In this document: piece by piece, positions 36,458 to 49,608 of the stretch | How the letters are laid out: each line of letters opens with the position of its first letter | Numbering within the stretch: position 1 is the first letter of the stretch | DNA from: Chionis minor | Taxonomy: Eukaryota; Chordata; Aves; Charadriiformes; Chionididae | Assembly: GCA_013398295.1 (NCBI GenBank) | Contig: VZSF01007302.1 | Span: forward strand, 611,428-675,427 | Direction of reading: 5' to 3' | DNA length: 64,000 bases | Position numbers and translations under genes: made by a program | The notes under the pieces: generated by a model | What the model saw: the letters and a program-made list of their open reading frames with translations, nothing else | Database searches by the model: none | What the model was told of the DNA's origin: nothing

Positions 36458-38793
36458 AATAGAAAATGAAGGGAATTCCCTGTTGCCCTATACAGGGCTG
36501 TACGGTTCTGGGCAGTGAAAGCTAGTGAAACTGAATTTCAGTGCTCAGGAGACCATATTTTTAGAAAGCTGAGAAAAATTCCCTTTAAAATTCCTAAGCA
36601 GTCTTAACGTTTGCCATGCACAATATCACGATCATCAGAATAATAGCCACAAACTGTACTTCCGTGTAAAATCTTTCGAGGGAAAAGAAACACCGAGATA
36701 TTACTTGTCCTCTTTCCACCAGATGTGGGAAGGGGAAGGAGAATTATTTTAGAGTCGAGTTAAATTTTTCTTTTGGATAAAACTCTATGTTCTTTTAGTC
36801 ATCACAAAGGAAATACAGTGTAAATCATTCATCCTCAGATGAGTTCTCCATTTCCTTACTCTGCCTGAATTTGAGTTGTTATTCACATAAATATAGAGGT
36901 CTATAAAGGCCACTAAAAAACAAGCAAGAGTGATAACATTACTCATCACTGCAAGGCCTCAGCCTATGAAGCCTTTTCGTTTTCTTCTTTATGTTCATTC
37001 ACCTCTACGGTTACTTCATAGCAACAATTCACTGTCATCATTATTCTTTCAGTTCAAGCATGATTTTCTGTTTGTTTCTCTTCTTCATATTTGATTGATG
37101 TGCTGAAATGTTAAAGTTGAAAAATTTACTTTTTTAATGAAAAGATCTTCAGAAATGAAGGAATTAAAAATGATCAGAAAATACTATCCTTTTGGTGCAC
37201 ATATGCTCTGCTTCCAAGCACTGTTATTTATCCATTTTGATGAAAACTTTGATTTGAAAAGGCTGTTTATCATTATAGTTCTGGCAGGTGACATCTGCCT
37301 TTTTTTGCTTGTTTGTTTCAGGATACGTTTTTGAAAATGAATTTACGGATGCTTTAAAAATGTAAATGTAAAAGACATTTGTGAAAACATAAGATGAAAC
37401 TGTAATAATGAAATGTCTTGGTTCTACGCCACTGCCTTATTCTGCATGAAATATCAGACCTTCCATTGATTTTGTGTTTCTTTTGCTTCATAACTGCATC
37501 CAGGCCACAAAACCACACAATTCTAAAACATCAAGAAAATATATGCTCTTAGCTGAAGAAAAGTTTTCTTTTTGCTAGGGTAGCGGTGGGGGGCGGGGGC
37601 AGAAAACGTGTATCTATTCCCACCATGAGCTGTAAACCTCAAGTTTCACAGCAACAGACACTTGCTCAGAAACAGTCCACACATTTATTACTGCCTATAA
37701 AAGCAGTGTCCTGTTCCCATCCCTTGTGTGCTGGGAGCAGTGAACGCCAGCGCAGTAGGGTTGGTGCCTGATGTACCAGACCAAAACATCCCTTGGCAGA
37801 ATAATTACACTGTGCTGAGATCCATACTACCATGGCTGCTTCACCTCCAGAATGGGAGCTGGTTTGGTTGAAAGTATGAGCTATACTGGGTTTATAGGGT
37901 GTAAATACATGCCATGTCAGCAGATGTGGCTCTTTTGTGGCGTAGAGCAAGATTTTAGAGTTAAGTTTCCATATACTCATTACAAGAAGGGGTTTACTAA
38001 TATAAGAAAGTGGTTGGTTTGGAAGAAGGTTTAAGCCATCAGAATTTCATAGCAGGCACTGAAGATCTGCACAATTGCAGCATTAGAAAGGTGAGGTTTG
38101 GGATTCCTAAAATCGGAAGATTGATGTAAGTATAGTGGAAAGTGGGAAAAGAAAGAAAATGGGAAAGAAGTTTGTCTTCCAAGCTGCCCACATATCACCT
38201 CCTGACTTAAATGTATTTGTCCTCCCTGTTCAAGGGTGGGGTCTTTTCCCTCTGTCCCCAAAGAGGTGTCAGAAGCTCCTATAAACATTCCACCTAGCAA
38301 AGCCACTGAAACAGACTGCTATCATTTGTCATTGTCCTCCTCCACAAAACAAACCCTCCAACCATGTGTTCCGCTGTACATCAACAAAACAGATAATAAA
38401 GATGCCAAGGAAGGTTATTCTCTGGATTTTTTTCTTCCTGTTTCACACAGCTTCTGTGAAAAAAACCATGACAGGTGGTTTGAATAAAACATCCTACGTG
38501 CTTTCTTTTTTTCATCAAAATTGTGACAAAGAACGGCTTGTTGGTCGCATCCCTCTTGCAATGTCTTTGCTGGGACAGGCTGAAACAGAGGCATTTTTGG
38601 AAGCAGCAGTGCTCCTAAGCATTTCCAGGTGGCTGGCCTGGGCAGCGTGTGATGTGCAGATAGGTGTATATCAGACTGTTCTGATGTGCTGCAAGCCAAT
38701 ACATTGCCTACAAGCCAACCAGGTCTACCAGGGATTTATTACAATTAAGCCTTGGCCAGTGGGTGTCACTAACAATTAGCTGTAAGGGAAATT

Positions 38794-38807
38794 AAAAAAA
38801 AAAAAAN
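38794..38807 (+). repeat. A13 run ending in an ambiguous base
   Basis: A homopolymer of 13 A runs directly into an N at 38807, the only ambiguous base I noticed in the window. This is typical of an unresolved homopolymer length in a draft or polished assembly. Confidence 0.9.
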
Positions 38808-39228
38808 TAAGATAACCTGAATATTCAAAAAGCATTTCAGGACTTATTTTTGGCGCCGAGCCTTGTTTTGAATCCTTCCTTCAGTCAAACAATGGCAATG
38901 AGATCAGAGCCAGGCATCTAGTGCCCGCTAATTACTATCTGGACTGACGCTTGCAGTGAATGGCTGGTAGGAGGCCCGGATAGGATGGGAAATGATTTTA
39001 CTGAAGTATCCTGCGTGGATTCCCTGGTGGTGGTGGCATGTTTCTTCATGGGCTTCCTACACTGCTCTCCATCACGCAGTGGGGGAACGCCAGCCAGGTG
39101 ACTCACTGAGATTCTGCCCCATGTTTACTGCAACAGCCCTCTCCACAGGGACTTGCTCACTGTGTGGAACCTGATTTTCCCAACATCTCAAAGGGCTAAT
39201 TTTAAATTAACAAAAGCTTTGGAAGGCA

Positions 39229-39252
39229 GGGAGAAGGGAAGGGGGAGGGGGG
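39229..39252 (+). other. Predicted G-quadruplex motif
   Basis: Four G-runs of 3, 3, 5 and 6 bases are separated by spacers AGAA, AA and A. This is a compact match to the G3+N1-7 rule with short loops, which favours a stable quadruplex. No gene is adjacent. Confidence 0.75.
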
Positions 39253-42200
39253 TTTCTTGCAGGAGGAAAGAGATGGCAGAAATAGACTTCCTTTTTCCTT
39301 TCTCTTGTCCAAGATAAGGAAACATCACAGCTAAAGGCAAGTTAAAAACAACTTAAAAGGCAGAAAAATTTAGTCACAAGTATTCCGCTGGGTGGACAAT
39401 CGAGATATAGAACAAGTCTTCAGCCAGAAGGTTTTTAGGAAAAATTACCAGTGGTCAAGGCAAACAGGCAAAAATCTAGGCAATACTGCTCATATTAAAA
39501 CTACTGTAGGACCAGGTCATAAATGTCCCTAGAGGAAAGAGAGTCCAGTAGTTAACACAATGGACTTTAATTTATGCATTCCACCCAGGTCTCCTGGTCC
39601 CATCTAGGCTTCCTCTCTAACTTTTCTGTAGTGACTTTTAGTTCTCCACTCATAACATAGTGATATTAACATGAAGGTGGCTAAGACCAACATATGAAAG
39701 GCTATGAGCTTTGTTGAAGTTATAATTGTACCAATGAGAAGTTGCACTCAGTTCTTAAGAGGCCTGTTGTACTTTGCAAGAATCAAGGCCAGAGAATTTT
39801 ACTGGGGAGCTCAGATACTCCTGTGACTTTCCAATTCATGGTCCAAGTTTCTAATACATACAGAATAAAACACGTGAGCCCTGCAAACTGGTCCTGAGAA
39901 TTGCTTCCTGAGCATATGAAGCCAAGGGCATGCTTTCATTGTGTGTCTCCTGGAAAGCTGGAAACCAATTTATCTACTCATGGAAAAGGGAAGCTGAACT
40001 GGGATGCCTCAATATACTTTGACTGGAGGTGTCCTTCTGTAGAAGGGGTGGACTGGCACATGAAGAGCATAAATGTGTAATCTTCAGAAAACCTAAGACG
40101 AGATGTCCTCTATCATACGAAAGAGTTCATGTTCCAATTCCAAGACTCAAACTCTTTCAAATATTTAAAAGGGTGAAAAAACTCATAATTCATGGAGATA
40201 GAAGCCAAAGCTGATGAATTAATCTCACAGGCACTATTGTAGTCTGATGGTCCTCCTGTCAAAAATTGCAGGCCCGTGTAGCTCTGAGGCAGGGAGATGC
40301 CATCAGAAAATGACACTGGCAGCTACTCAGTAGAAGTAGAGGTTTTGCATGGAACCAAACCTAATATAGTCGCACTCCAGATTTAATACAAGGATTATAG
40401 TAAAGCCTCCTCCTTTTATGTTTCTTGTCAACCGTCTTTTTGTTATTCTTCTTAATTGTTTTCTGAGTGGTCTTTGGGTTATATGAAATTTGACCCAACT
40501 TCTAAAGTCTCATGGGCCGATGAAGATATTCTATCCATTATTGTGGTGAACATAGTATCAACCACAGGTCAGCACTAGCTTGAGGATGTCTGCATAATGC
40601 TCCATTGCACTAAGTAAACATGCCTTTAATCTCCCTGTACTATCTGGAAAATTATAGTATTTCTTTGATTTTTCCCTTTTGATTTTCTGTTGAGATTACA
40701 AGAATTAAAAGGCAAGCGCTTTCTCTTATTACACAAGGCGACATGAACACAAGTATGACAAACAGGTCAGGACCTGTTCCTTGGCCCTGAAGGCAAGTGG
40801 TGTGATTCATCTCATGGCCATATGGCTAAACTTTCTTCCGCGTGACAAAAAGCAAGGCCTCACCCATACTGCCTACTGGGAACCCTCTCTGACCTGTGGT
40901 ATTACTTGAACCATCTCTGAGCATTGTCTGGGAAAGATAAAAATTACATGGAGCAAAACTGTTTCAGTTTTGAACTGACAGTTCATCACTATGGAAAATT
41001 GCTGGTCCAGCCCTGGTCTTTTTTACTTTACCAGCATAGACACAATTTAAGCGTACAGCACTCAAAACAAAGGGCTACAAGTTTGACTAGGGCCTATGGA
41101 TATAACTATAAACAAAAAAAACCCGCCTATTTTTCCAATTCACTTTTTGATTTGGCTTCTATTAATTCAAATTACTAGTCATGAGCACCTCCCCAAAGGA
41201 AAATACCAACTCGAAGGCAGCATGCAGTCTCTAAACAATCACTCATCCAGCAGACATTCTCGTGCATTCCTAGCCATTCTCTGCTGGTTTTTCAGCTTTG
41301 GAAAATCAGCACACAATGTTACACCAGTGAGTGAGAGGAAAATGCCATTAAAGAACATGACTCACTTGACAGAGCAGTGGATGTATTGCTTGGCTCGGCT
41401 ATGGTGCACTCTGTTGGCGTCTTTGAAATACACAACTGTGAAAGCAACATCTCTGAGATAATCCTTCCCAAGTGTAGTGAGAAGGAATTGCTGGTGCCAC
41501 AGAGCAAAACAGATTTCCAAAGCTTGATTCTAATTTCCTGATTTTTAAAAAGCAATTGCTCATCTGCAGCTAATCATGTTTGGGCCTTTCGTTGTCTCCA
41601 AAAGCAACATTTTCCAAGGTGCTTTTAATGAACTGAACAGCCTCTTAAAGGCTCACGAGAGACAGAGAGACTGTCAGAGACAAATCACTTTATTTGATTA
41701 AGCTTCACAAGATCTTGGTACATTCTTAACGGAAAAGAACACAACAAAGATTGATCATCCTCCCATTTAAATCAGTTGGACTTTTTCTCTAAGGTGGAAT
41801 CAGATCCAGAACGTATTAATTAGAAATGTGTTTTGATGAAAAGTTGCTATGTAGTGTGAGGTGTGTAACCAGAAAAGCAGATTCGGTTACAGGACAGACA
41901 TAGCTGGAGTTGACTTCCAAAGGGAAAAAGGCCAGGAGAGGTCCAGGTGGTAGGTTTCAAAATGGAGGGCTCAGTAAGGAGCAAGAAGGGACATCCACAC
42001 AACCTCAGTCTCACCTCTCGTATGGGCTTGGACCCCCCTGACTTGCAGGACATAGTGTTGTAACCCCACCTACATTCCCAATAACACTGCCAATAGATAA
42101 AGACATTTATTTATAACAAACTATTTCGTGTGCCTTGGCAGAAAAGCACATAGTTGCTGAACAGTTGGGAAAGTGTTTTGTCAGAGACAGTCTGGCTGAA

Positions 42201-42960
42201 GGCTTGCTGAAAACACTGTTTGCTAGAGCTCTGTTGGGCTACATTTCTCATTTACAATCTGCTCTGCTTTTGTTGTTTTGTTTTCTTTAATTAGTATTTT
42301 TAATCTGTCTAAAAGAGTGCTTTTCCCCAAACCCAGAGGAAATTGTCTAAATTCTTAATTTAGTAATTCAGCAGCAAATCCTTGCAATTACCCATAGGTA
42401 ACGTGGTCTGAAGAGCAGGAAATTTTATCAGCTCTTTTGACGGAGATCACAACAAGAAACCTTCTGCACTTCTAGGTGCAGTCTGTGGTTTGTCTGTCAA
42501 CATATCTCCTACTTTCACTCTCTCCCTCTTTCTGGAAGCCAAATATTGCACAGAATTTGAGCATAGAATTTGAATCACTTTGACATAAGCTGAAACATTG
42601 TCAAAAGTTTATTCACAAGGTATATAGGTTCAGTCCCAGAGAAAAACAGACTTTCCTTTCTACTCTACCCTTTTGATGATAAACTGCTTTTGAACAAATG
42701 AGAAACCACTTAAGTTTTCATCTGTACCTTTCCTGACAAGTGAAAAATTGACAAACTCCATGAAATAATGTTTTCTCTTACATGTTTTCTTTCTTTGGTA
42801 CAACTGAGATTTGGCTAGGACAGAACATCAATCTGCCAGAATTAATGCGGAAGGCGTAGGATTTGTGGTATTTCAGACCCAGTCAACACAATTAAGCAAG
42901 CTTTGTTCTATTTTAAATTCAGAGAACATGTCCATCACCTTAGAAGTAACTTCCAGAAAG

Positions 42961-42986
42961 TTTTGTTTGTTTTGTTTTGTTTTGTT
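42961..42986 (+). repeat. (TTTTG)n microsatellite
   Basis: Four to five copies of tttgt/ttttg pentamers. It sits inside the open frame at 42811-43224 and explains the low-complexity segment there. Confidence 0.85.
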
Positions 42987-44210
42987 CTTAAACCAGGCTA
43001 GTTCCAGGCTGATTTCCAGCGCGGTTAAGTTTCAAACCCAAATAAGAACTTCTGAGGAATCATCTGAGCTGAACCTCCAGGTCTTTGACAAGACTTACCT
43101 GTTGAGAATAGACAGATGGTCTTTCCACACAGAGTTCTGTTTAGCTTCAGGCCTCCCTGCAAGATCTTCTGTCACTGCAAAATTAATATTTTCAGGAGTA
43201 TCTAGACTCTCTAGAGAGAAATAGAGCAAAAAGCTTCAACAATTGTGACCAAGCTTGTTAGGAAAATAAAATAATGTCCAAAGCTCTCCAATGTTCCAAC
43301 AGTTCTGGCATAAAAAAATCTCAGATGCTTACATTAAAAAATAGGGGCCGTTACTCTATCTTTTTTTTTCTATTCAATTGTACACTCATTCAAACAATAT
43401 CAGGTTAAATCTAACTCAGCCTTTTCAGAGCTATAATAACCCCAAAGTAAATTACATCCTCAGTTTGCTGACAGGAGTCTTAAGGGTCAGAACTCTAAAT
43501 TCCATCACTTTGGTGTAGTGCCAGGGATTTTGGAAAGAAAAAAAGAAAGAAAAAAAAAAGAAAAAACATCAAGTAAGCTTCATATGCATGTTAACAGATG
43601 CAAATAATTTTAATAAATCTAAACCTAGGACTATGTGCACCCTAGAGTCTCATCCGTGTTTTATTCTGACATGTAAAATAAAACCTAATGAGAAGTTTCC
43701 ATAGATTTATGAGAAGAGAAAGGAGAATAGTATTTTTATTTCATTTCCAAACTGCTGTGGAGCCAGTAAGGGATAAGCATTATTTGTGCTAAATACCATG
43801 ATGTACAGTTTAGACTGTGGTTACTGAATATTGGTTATTATATAATATCAGCGGAAAGACATGGAAAAGGAATAATTACTAGGCATCTTCTGGGCTTGCT
43901 GTACCCTGAGTTTCCAGAGATTTTTTGTAACCATAATGAATTTAACCATTATTTATCTACTAACCCTTAGTGCTTCAAAATTACAAAGCAGGGTTCCATA
44001 TCTTCATTATCATATATCTCAAGTGAGATGCTCATATATATGGGCAGGTAAATGCTCAGGAAGAAAAAGATTTCTGGAAGTCAGACCACTTTTCTTGAAA
44101 TGTTTGAGCTTGGAATAAAGCTCATCAAATTCAAGAAGCCCAATTTTGATGTTGGTTTTTTTTTCTTACTGGTGACTTAACACTGGCATGGACTCTTCTT
44201 TGATATTTTG

Positions 44211-44303
44211 GTTTAGTGGTGGACCTGGTAGAGTAGGGCCAATGGTTGGACTAGATGATCTTAAAGGTCTTTTCCAACCTAAATGATTCTATGATTCTGT
44301 GAT
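44211..44303 (+). mobile_element. CR1 LINE, about 90-base 3' end
   Basis: It reads 'gtttagtggtggacctggta' then 'ggactagatgatcttaaagg' and ends 'gattctatgattctgtgat'. Only the 3' UTR remains. The 'gtttagtggtgg' start matches the subfamily of 53853-53995, which has 'gtttagcagtgg'. Confidence 0.93.
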
Positions 44304-47300
44304 TTGTCATGCAGCAGAAACGTGTTTGCCCTTACAGTCTGCCACTGAAGGTTTACAACTTAACTTGCAGGATTTCCTCAGATGTTAGTGTGCTTTAAGA
44401 AAATTGTCCAGACAGCCCTGGCACAATTTGTTGTAGGTGGCAGAAATAAGTGAATTCTGTGAAATGTTTTGCTCACCCAGGCTGCCAGTAGAGGAAAACT
44501 TGGGATATTGGGATTCAAAGCATAGAAGCCAATCACTTGGCCTCCATTATCTGGCAATAAGCCCTTATTGCCTACCTGACCCAATCATTAGAGGAGAATG
44601 TGAAATCTGAACCATTTTTTGGAAATTATATCTCTCTGGATATTATTGGAAACATAAGGCAACTGTACCATAACTTAGACATCTCAATCAGACGTTCAAA
44701 TGGAATGGGATCAGTCTGGCCCATTGTTTCTAAACATGAAGGTAGAAAGTGAGGAAGTCCTGTCATTATAACAACAGTCCCTATAGCTCTCACTATCTTG
44801 AGAGCTCTAAAATTGTGAAAACCATTAAAAATGACATTAATTTTCCAGAAATGTCTTTAAAAAGGGAGGAGCTGGGATGTCTTGGGGATTCTGGTGTTAA
44901 AGTGAACCCTGTGTGACAGATTTCTGTTCTCTTCTCAGTTGTTCTTATTCTTACAGAATGAGGCTAGGGAGAGGTTGATTAATGCAGCAGATACAGACTA
45001 ATGATTCTTTTTGCTCCTTGGCATGAGAAGGCTCCAGGATTATGCGCTCCACACAGCTTCCCTACAAGGAGAGGAGGAGACCGTGCAGCGCGCTCTATAA
45101 ATTGCTTCCCAGGGAATGTTAAGTGAGCAGTTAGGCAGTAATGATTCTCTTGTGCCTCTTTGGGCAGGGAAAGGTCCCGTTTGCTCTGGCCTAGCCTAAT
45201 TTTTTAGCACGTTTTGCCTTGGTAGCAGCATTTTTTTCACATCCCTATTTTCTCTTGAATCAGTGATTTGGTTGTTTCAGTTCCAAGTTTTCTTAATGTT
45301 CTCTTTTCTTTTCTTTTTTTCCCTACAAACCTCAGCAAACAGTCCTTCGTCAGGTCCTGACTGATTATTTTCACCTGGCTGATGACTCTGCATCTTTCCC
45401 TCTTTGGTAAAAACTGCATGGATGTAACAATTTACTCCCTGTTGCAAAAGTTTTCACTCCAATTAACTGATAAAATGAATATTTTGGTGTAGCTTATTAT
45501 TTAGTCCAATGGCCAGAGTTTTTTGCATTAAAAGAATTTTTTTATTTAAATCAAGGCCATATTTTGTCTAGGAATCTGTAGTTGCTCACCTAATTAATCT
45601 ATCTGAAAGCAGCCATACGATCATTTGTGTGGGGAACCATATGTCATCAACCACGATCCTCAACTTAGCATTGACAGTGCACTGTGGCTGAAAAACTCAA
45701 TGCAGCTGAACTCGGCTAGCTCAATGAACTAACACACAGACCTCTGAATTCAGTTGGTTTACACACTATTTTATTTTTTGAATGCTTTAGGAGCTACCAA
45801 ATTAAAAATCCATTCTCAATTATGGAGTTTTATTTGATTCCGTATATCTCAAGACTAGTTTGGGTTTGTGGTTTCTTTTTAGTGAAATCCTATTAATTTT
45901 GAAATCAAATCATATTGATTTCAACAGGAATGGAATTTCACTTTTAAAACCTTTAAAGGAGACACCGAACTTTTAAATTGAATTAATTTCCTTCATTCCT
46001 TGTCATAATTGATTTTTTTCTCAAAGAAGCATATGGTTAGAGACGCATTAGCCTCATTAAATGGATCATTAGAAATGTGTAGGCCTGTAAGGCTCTACTA
46101 TTAACTACTCTGCATATCTTATGCCAATATTGGCAGGAGGTATTTAAGACATCATAATACTGACTGAGAAGCATTTAAAGGCAAGTCAGGAGTCTTCTGA
46201 ATAATTCTGAGAGATATGTTCCATTTCTAATTTTGTAATATCCACTCAAATTCACCTGGGAAATTTTTTTGATTGTGCAATGAGATCCTTCACGTTAAAG
46301 CATGAAAGTGTCAGTTTTATTCTCAAACTCCATGTACTCAAGAAATAGGAAAGGAAATATAAAACTCCATCAATAAAGATTTTCCCAAATATCCTTAAGT
46401 ATATCAGGACAGAAATAAACATAAGACAATCGGACAGTGGTACTCTATATGCCCTTGATTTGAAGTTATGTTCTTTTTTCTCTGAATTTCCCTTCACCTT
46501 ACTGCAATGATGTGTTTTGCTATTGTCATTACATCTTTTTATTTCATTTTCAAATCACAGAAGTGCAACCAGGAGTTTTTCTTACTAATTTTCAATTTTG
46601 CTTTTTTTCTTAATTTTTTATATACAACACTATTTTCCTGAATATTCAACATGGACTAGGCTCTCTTTTTGCATGTTTACTGTGAGTTTCAGAGTGAAAA
46701 CAACAAATTCCATTCACCTGTTTATTTTAAATGGGATTCTGAATCAGTATTATGGAACTGCTTAAAATTTTCTGAGATTTACTCTTTTTCTCACCATCCG
46801 CTTAGAGTTTCAGTGTTCTAAGCAAATGCAGTTGGCTTGGAGCTGTCCTGCTCTGTGGCTTGCTGTGCTTAGGGATCATTAAAAGAGTTTGTCCTCCTTG
46901 AACTTCTCAGGTACAAAGGGCTTGATGAACAAAATTATTAATTTTGTGTGCTGTGATTCCATCCTAGCACAACTGCTTGCTGTTATGTACTTATTTCTTC
47001 ATATTGGGACTGTATTAAATTTCAGATGCCTTTTCTCTTGTTTGCTTCCCCGAGCTTAACAAACTGGGCCTTTTCATCAAATATTAACAAGTTAATAATA
47101 AATTGTCGTGTCATTTACAACATGGGTGCATTCTAAAGGCATGTGCAATCTTAAGTGGGGATGCCACATGCTGTTAATTTTGGATAAAGCGACAGTTTTA
47201 TACTTCAGGTCTGCAGAATGTTAGGGGCATTCACAGTTCTCACTCCTAATTTATACAAAGGGCAATGGCAGCATGGCTTAGTTTATTTGTTATAGTAGCA

Positions 47301-47730
47301 ATCCTTTTGGCACATGCTGGCACTGGCACTGAAAGCAGAATAATGTCACCAGAGGCCGTTTCCTACACACTGCCCTGGAATTGCTCAAAAATCTCAGCTG
47401 GAAAACAGCCTGCTGAGGCCTGAGATCATAAAGGGCTTCTCGTGCGTAAATGACACTGATCCTGATGCTGGAACAAGTAGTTAAACCCTCGACAAGCTCA
47501 GAAAGAGCATGGAAAAAAAGCCCAGAAAATTGTGCTTGATTTTGCAATTTTTTTTATTTTTTTTTTTCAACCGCCTATGGTCTGCACACAGATGCCACTG
47601 GCTATGATCCATATATAGAAAGGGGGAAGATTAAAAAAAAAAAAATGGTACAGTTACAGTTGCAAGCAGAAGGTCCCTTAAAACATCCTCCAAAGTCACG
47701 ATTTGTCTAGTATGCTGCGCTCCACTTTTG
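44304..47730. other. AT-rich intergenic DNA, no gene recognised
   Basis: No domain-bearing open frame or repeat end is seen. It includes TAAT-rich stretches at about 45580-45620 and 46010-46080, T-rich tracts at 47549-47570 and an A13 run at about 47633-47645. A 'tctataaat' at 45096-45104 resembles a TATA box but no transcript unit follows it. Confidence 0.5.
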
Positions 47731-48023
47731 GAGCCAGACTCTCTTCAGTGGTGCCCGGTGACAGGACAAGGGGCAACAGGCACAAACTAGAACACAGGAA
47801 ATTCCATCTCAACATGAGGAAAAACTTCATTACTTTGAGGGTGGCAGAGCACTGGAACAGGCTGCCCAGAGAGGTGAAGTCTCCTTCTCTGGAGATATTC
47901 CAAACCCCGCCTGGACGCCATCCTGTGCAACCTGTTCTAGGCGGACCTGCTCTGGTAGGTGGGTTAGACTAGAAGATCTCCAGAGGTCCCTTCCAACCCC
48001 TACCATTCTATGATTCTGTGATT
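47731..48023 (+). mobile_element. CR1 LINE, 3' fragment of a second subfamily
   Basis: The sequence covers 'gtgcccggtgacaggacaag', the FHLNMRKNF and [15 protein letters not shown] ORF2 tail, 'gacgccatcctgtgcaacct' and the end 'accattctatgattctgtga'. The 'cctgtgcaacctg..ctaggcggacctgct' segment differs from the common copies and is shared with the minus-strand elements at 55271 and 57458, marking a distinct subfamily. It is 5'-truncated. Confidence 0.93.
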
Positions 48024-49130
48024 TTGGAAGTGTTTTCCTAAAGTAGCAGTAAAATGCAGGTCAGGAGACATCTGTTCATCTGACCCTAAAAGATGTGCGG
48101 GGTGATGAGTTTAGAAATAACATTCCAAGAATAAAATTAAAATTCACAGCTTCCACCTCAAAAGGAAAATGGCATTTAATAAAACTATGTTATTCAGGTA
48201 TCTGTCTGTGTTAAGGCTGCTGCAGACCAGACCATCGCTTCACACACACGCTCACTGCCCGAGACAATCATATCTCTTTCATGAGGGGATGAAAAAGCAA
48301 AGCCCTTTCTCCCATTTTGCCCCATTTTGGGTATAAAATGCAACACAGACTAGTGCTGCAGTAAACGAAATGCAATTTTACTTTAAAGTGAAGGGACAGT
48401 TGTTTTTAAATATAGCAGTGATTAAAAGAAACATGATAACCATGGTTTTGGCACAGGAACTGATAAAATCTTCTGGATAACTATCACTTTCCCTATCTGC
48501 CTGGTTTGTTTTTCCAGTTGTTCTCTGTTTTCACACTCAAACTTTTTGTATGATTTGCAGACACATAGCACGCCTGGCCATGAGTATACAAGCCTTCCTA
48601 GGAAACCATAATCGAGATGTATTTATTAGCTTGTTCATCCAAAAAAAAGTCCTTTACTTTCAAAATCCTTAGAAATAAACTGAAAAGCACAAACCACAGA
48701 TGACAATAAAGGTCATGCACTGGTAAATGGCAGATAAGCACATCTGAGAATGAAACATTTCTGAACATGAAGAACAGAAGAAGAGAGTAGATGTGCATTT
48801 GTTGTAAGACCATGGGCAGTGGCTTCACTTTGGATTTTGACCACAGATTAAAGTTATCCATGATATAAATTGAATCTGTCTGGACACTGGATGTTTTCTG
48901 GTAAGGAGAATCTTTTTATACTACATGCCATTAAAAAGCACAGCAAAGCAGAAGCCAGTATCAGAGTTTCACTGGGGTGACATGGAGTTAAGAATCAATA
49001 ATAAAATTCTAGTTCAGGCACCTGACATTTAATTTTGGATTTGTGATTAAAATTGGATGTGAAGAACAACATACTGGTATGGCATTTTATAACTGTTCAC
49101 CTTTATTATAGAAAAGATGCTTGAGGACAT
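48024..49130. other. Intergenic spacer between two + strand CR1 copies
   Basis: Nothing recognisable beyond AT-rich sequence. Confidence 0.5.
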
Positions 49131-49608
49131 CAAACTGTTGGAACAGGTCCAGCGAAGGGCCACTAAGATGATTAGAGGGATGGAGCACCTCTCCTATGGG
49201 GACAGGCTGAGAGAGCTGGGGCTGTTCAGCCTGGAGAAGAGAAGGCTCCGGGGAGACCCGATAGCAGCCTTTCAGTACCTGAAGGGAGCCTACAGGAGAG
49301 CTGGAGAGGGACTCTTTGTCAGGAAGTCTAGTGCTAGGACAAGGGGTAATGGTTTTAAATTGGAAGAGGGGAGATTTAGATGAGATATTAGGAAGAAGTT
49401 CTTTACTGTGAGGGTGGTGAGGCACTGGAACAGGTTACCCAGGGAAGTTGTGGAGGCCCCATCCCTGGAGGTGTTTAAGGCCAGGCTGGATGGGGCTTTG
49501 AGCAACCTGCTGTAGTCAGAGGTGTCCCTGCCCATGGCAGGGGGGTTGGAACTTGATGATCTTTAAGGTCCCTTCCAACTCTAACCATTCTATGATGATT
49601 CTATGATG
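49131..49608 (+). mobile_element. CR1 LINE, 3' fragment with one nonsense codon
   Basis: Translation on + reads [65 protein letters not shown], then a TGA at 49381-49383. The same frame continues beyond it as DIRKKFF and [18 protein letters not shown]. The single stop, probably from a Trp codon, is the only break seen. It ends with the 3' block and a duplicated 'gattctatgat' tail. This is one of the better preserved copies, but it lacks the 5' region. Confidence 0.95.

Larger units (their letters stand above)
31976..44210. other. Longest repeat-poor intergenic stretch, no gene recognised
   Basis: About 12 kb without a recognisable CR1. It holds the abutting palindromes at 33513-33538 and the hairpin at 33573-33595, GTTT- and GTTTT-type microsatellites at 36431-36457 and 42961-42986, a G-rich patch at 37578-37599, a G-quadruplex motif at 39229-39252, one ambiguous base at 38807 and an A/GAAA-rich patch at 43538-43566. 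Open frames of 131-137 codons at 34215-34610 (-), 38366-38779 (+) and 42811-43224 (+) begin at non-ATG codons and show no known domain. The low repeat load could reflect selection on regulatory DNA, which is inference. Confidence 0.55.

Noticed and set aside
37578..37599. G-rich patch considered as a quadruplex
   Set aside because: Only three clear runs of three or more G.
38366..38779. 137-codon + open frame
   Set aside because: It begins at GTG, is low in recognisable features and has no supporting signals.
42811..43224. 137-codon + open frame
   Set aside because: It begins at TTG and runs through a TTTTG microsatellite that accounts for part of the opening.
45096..45104. TATA-like 'tctataaat' on +
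   Set aside because: No initiator, open frame or other promoter evidence follows it.
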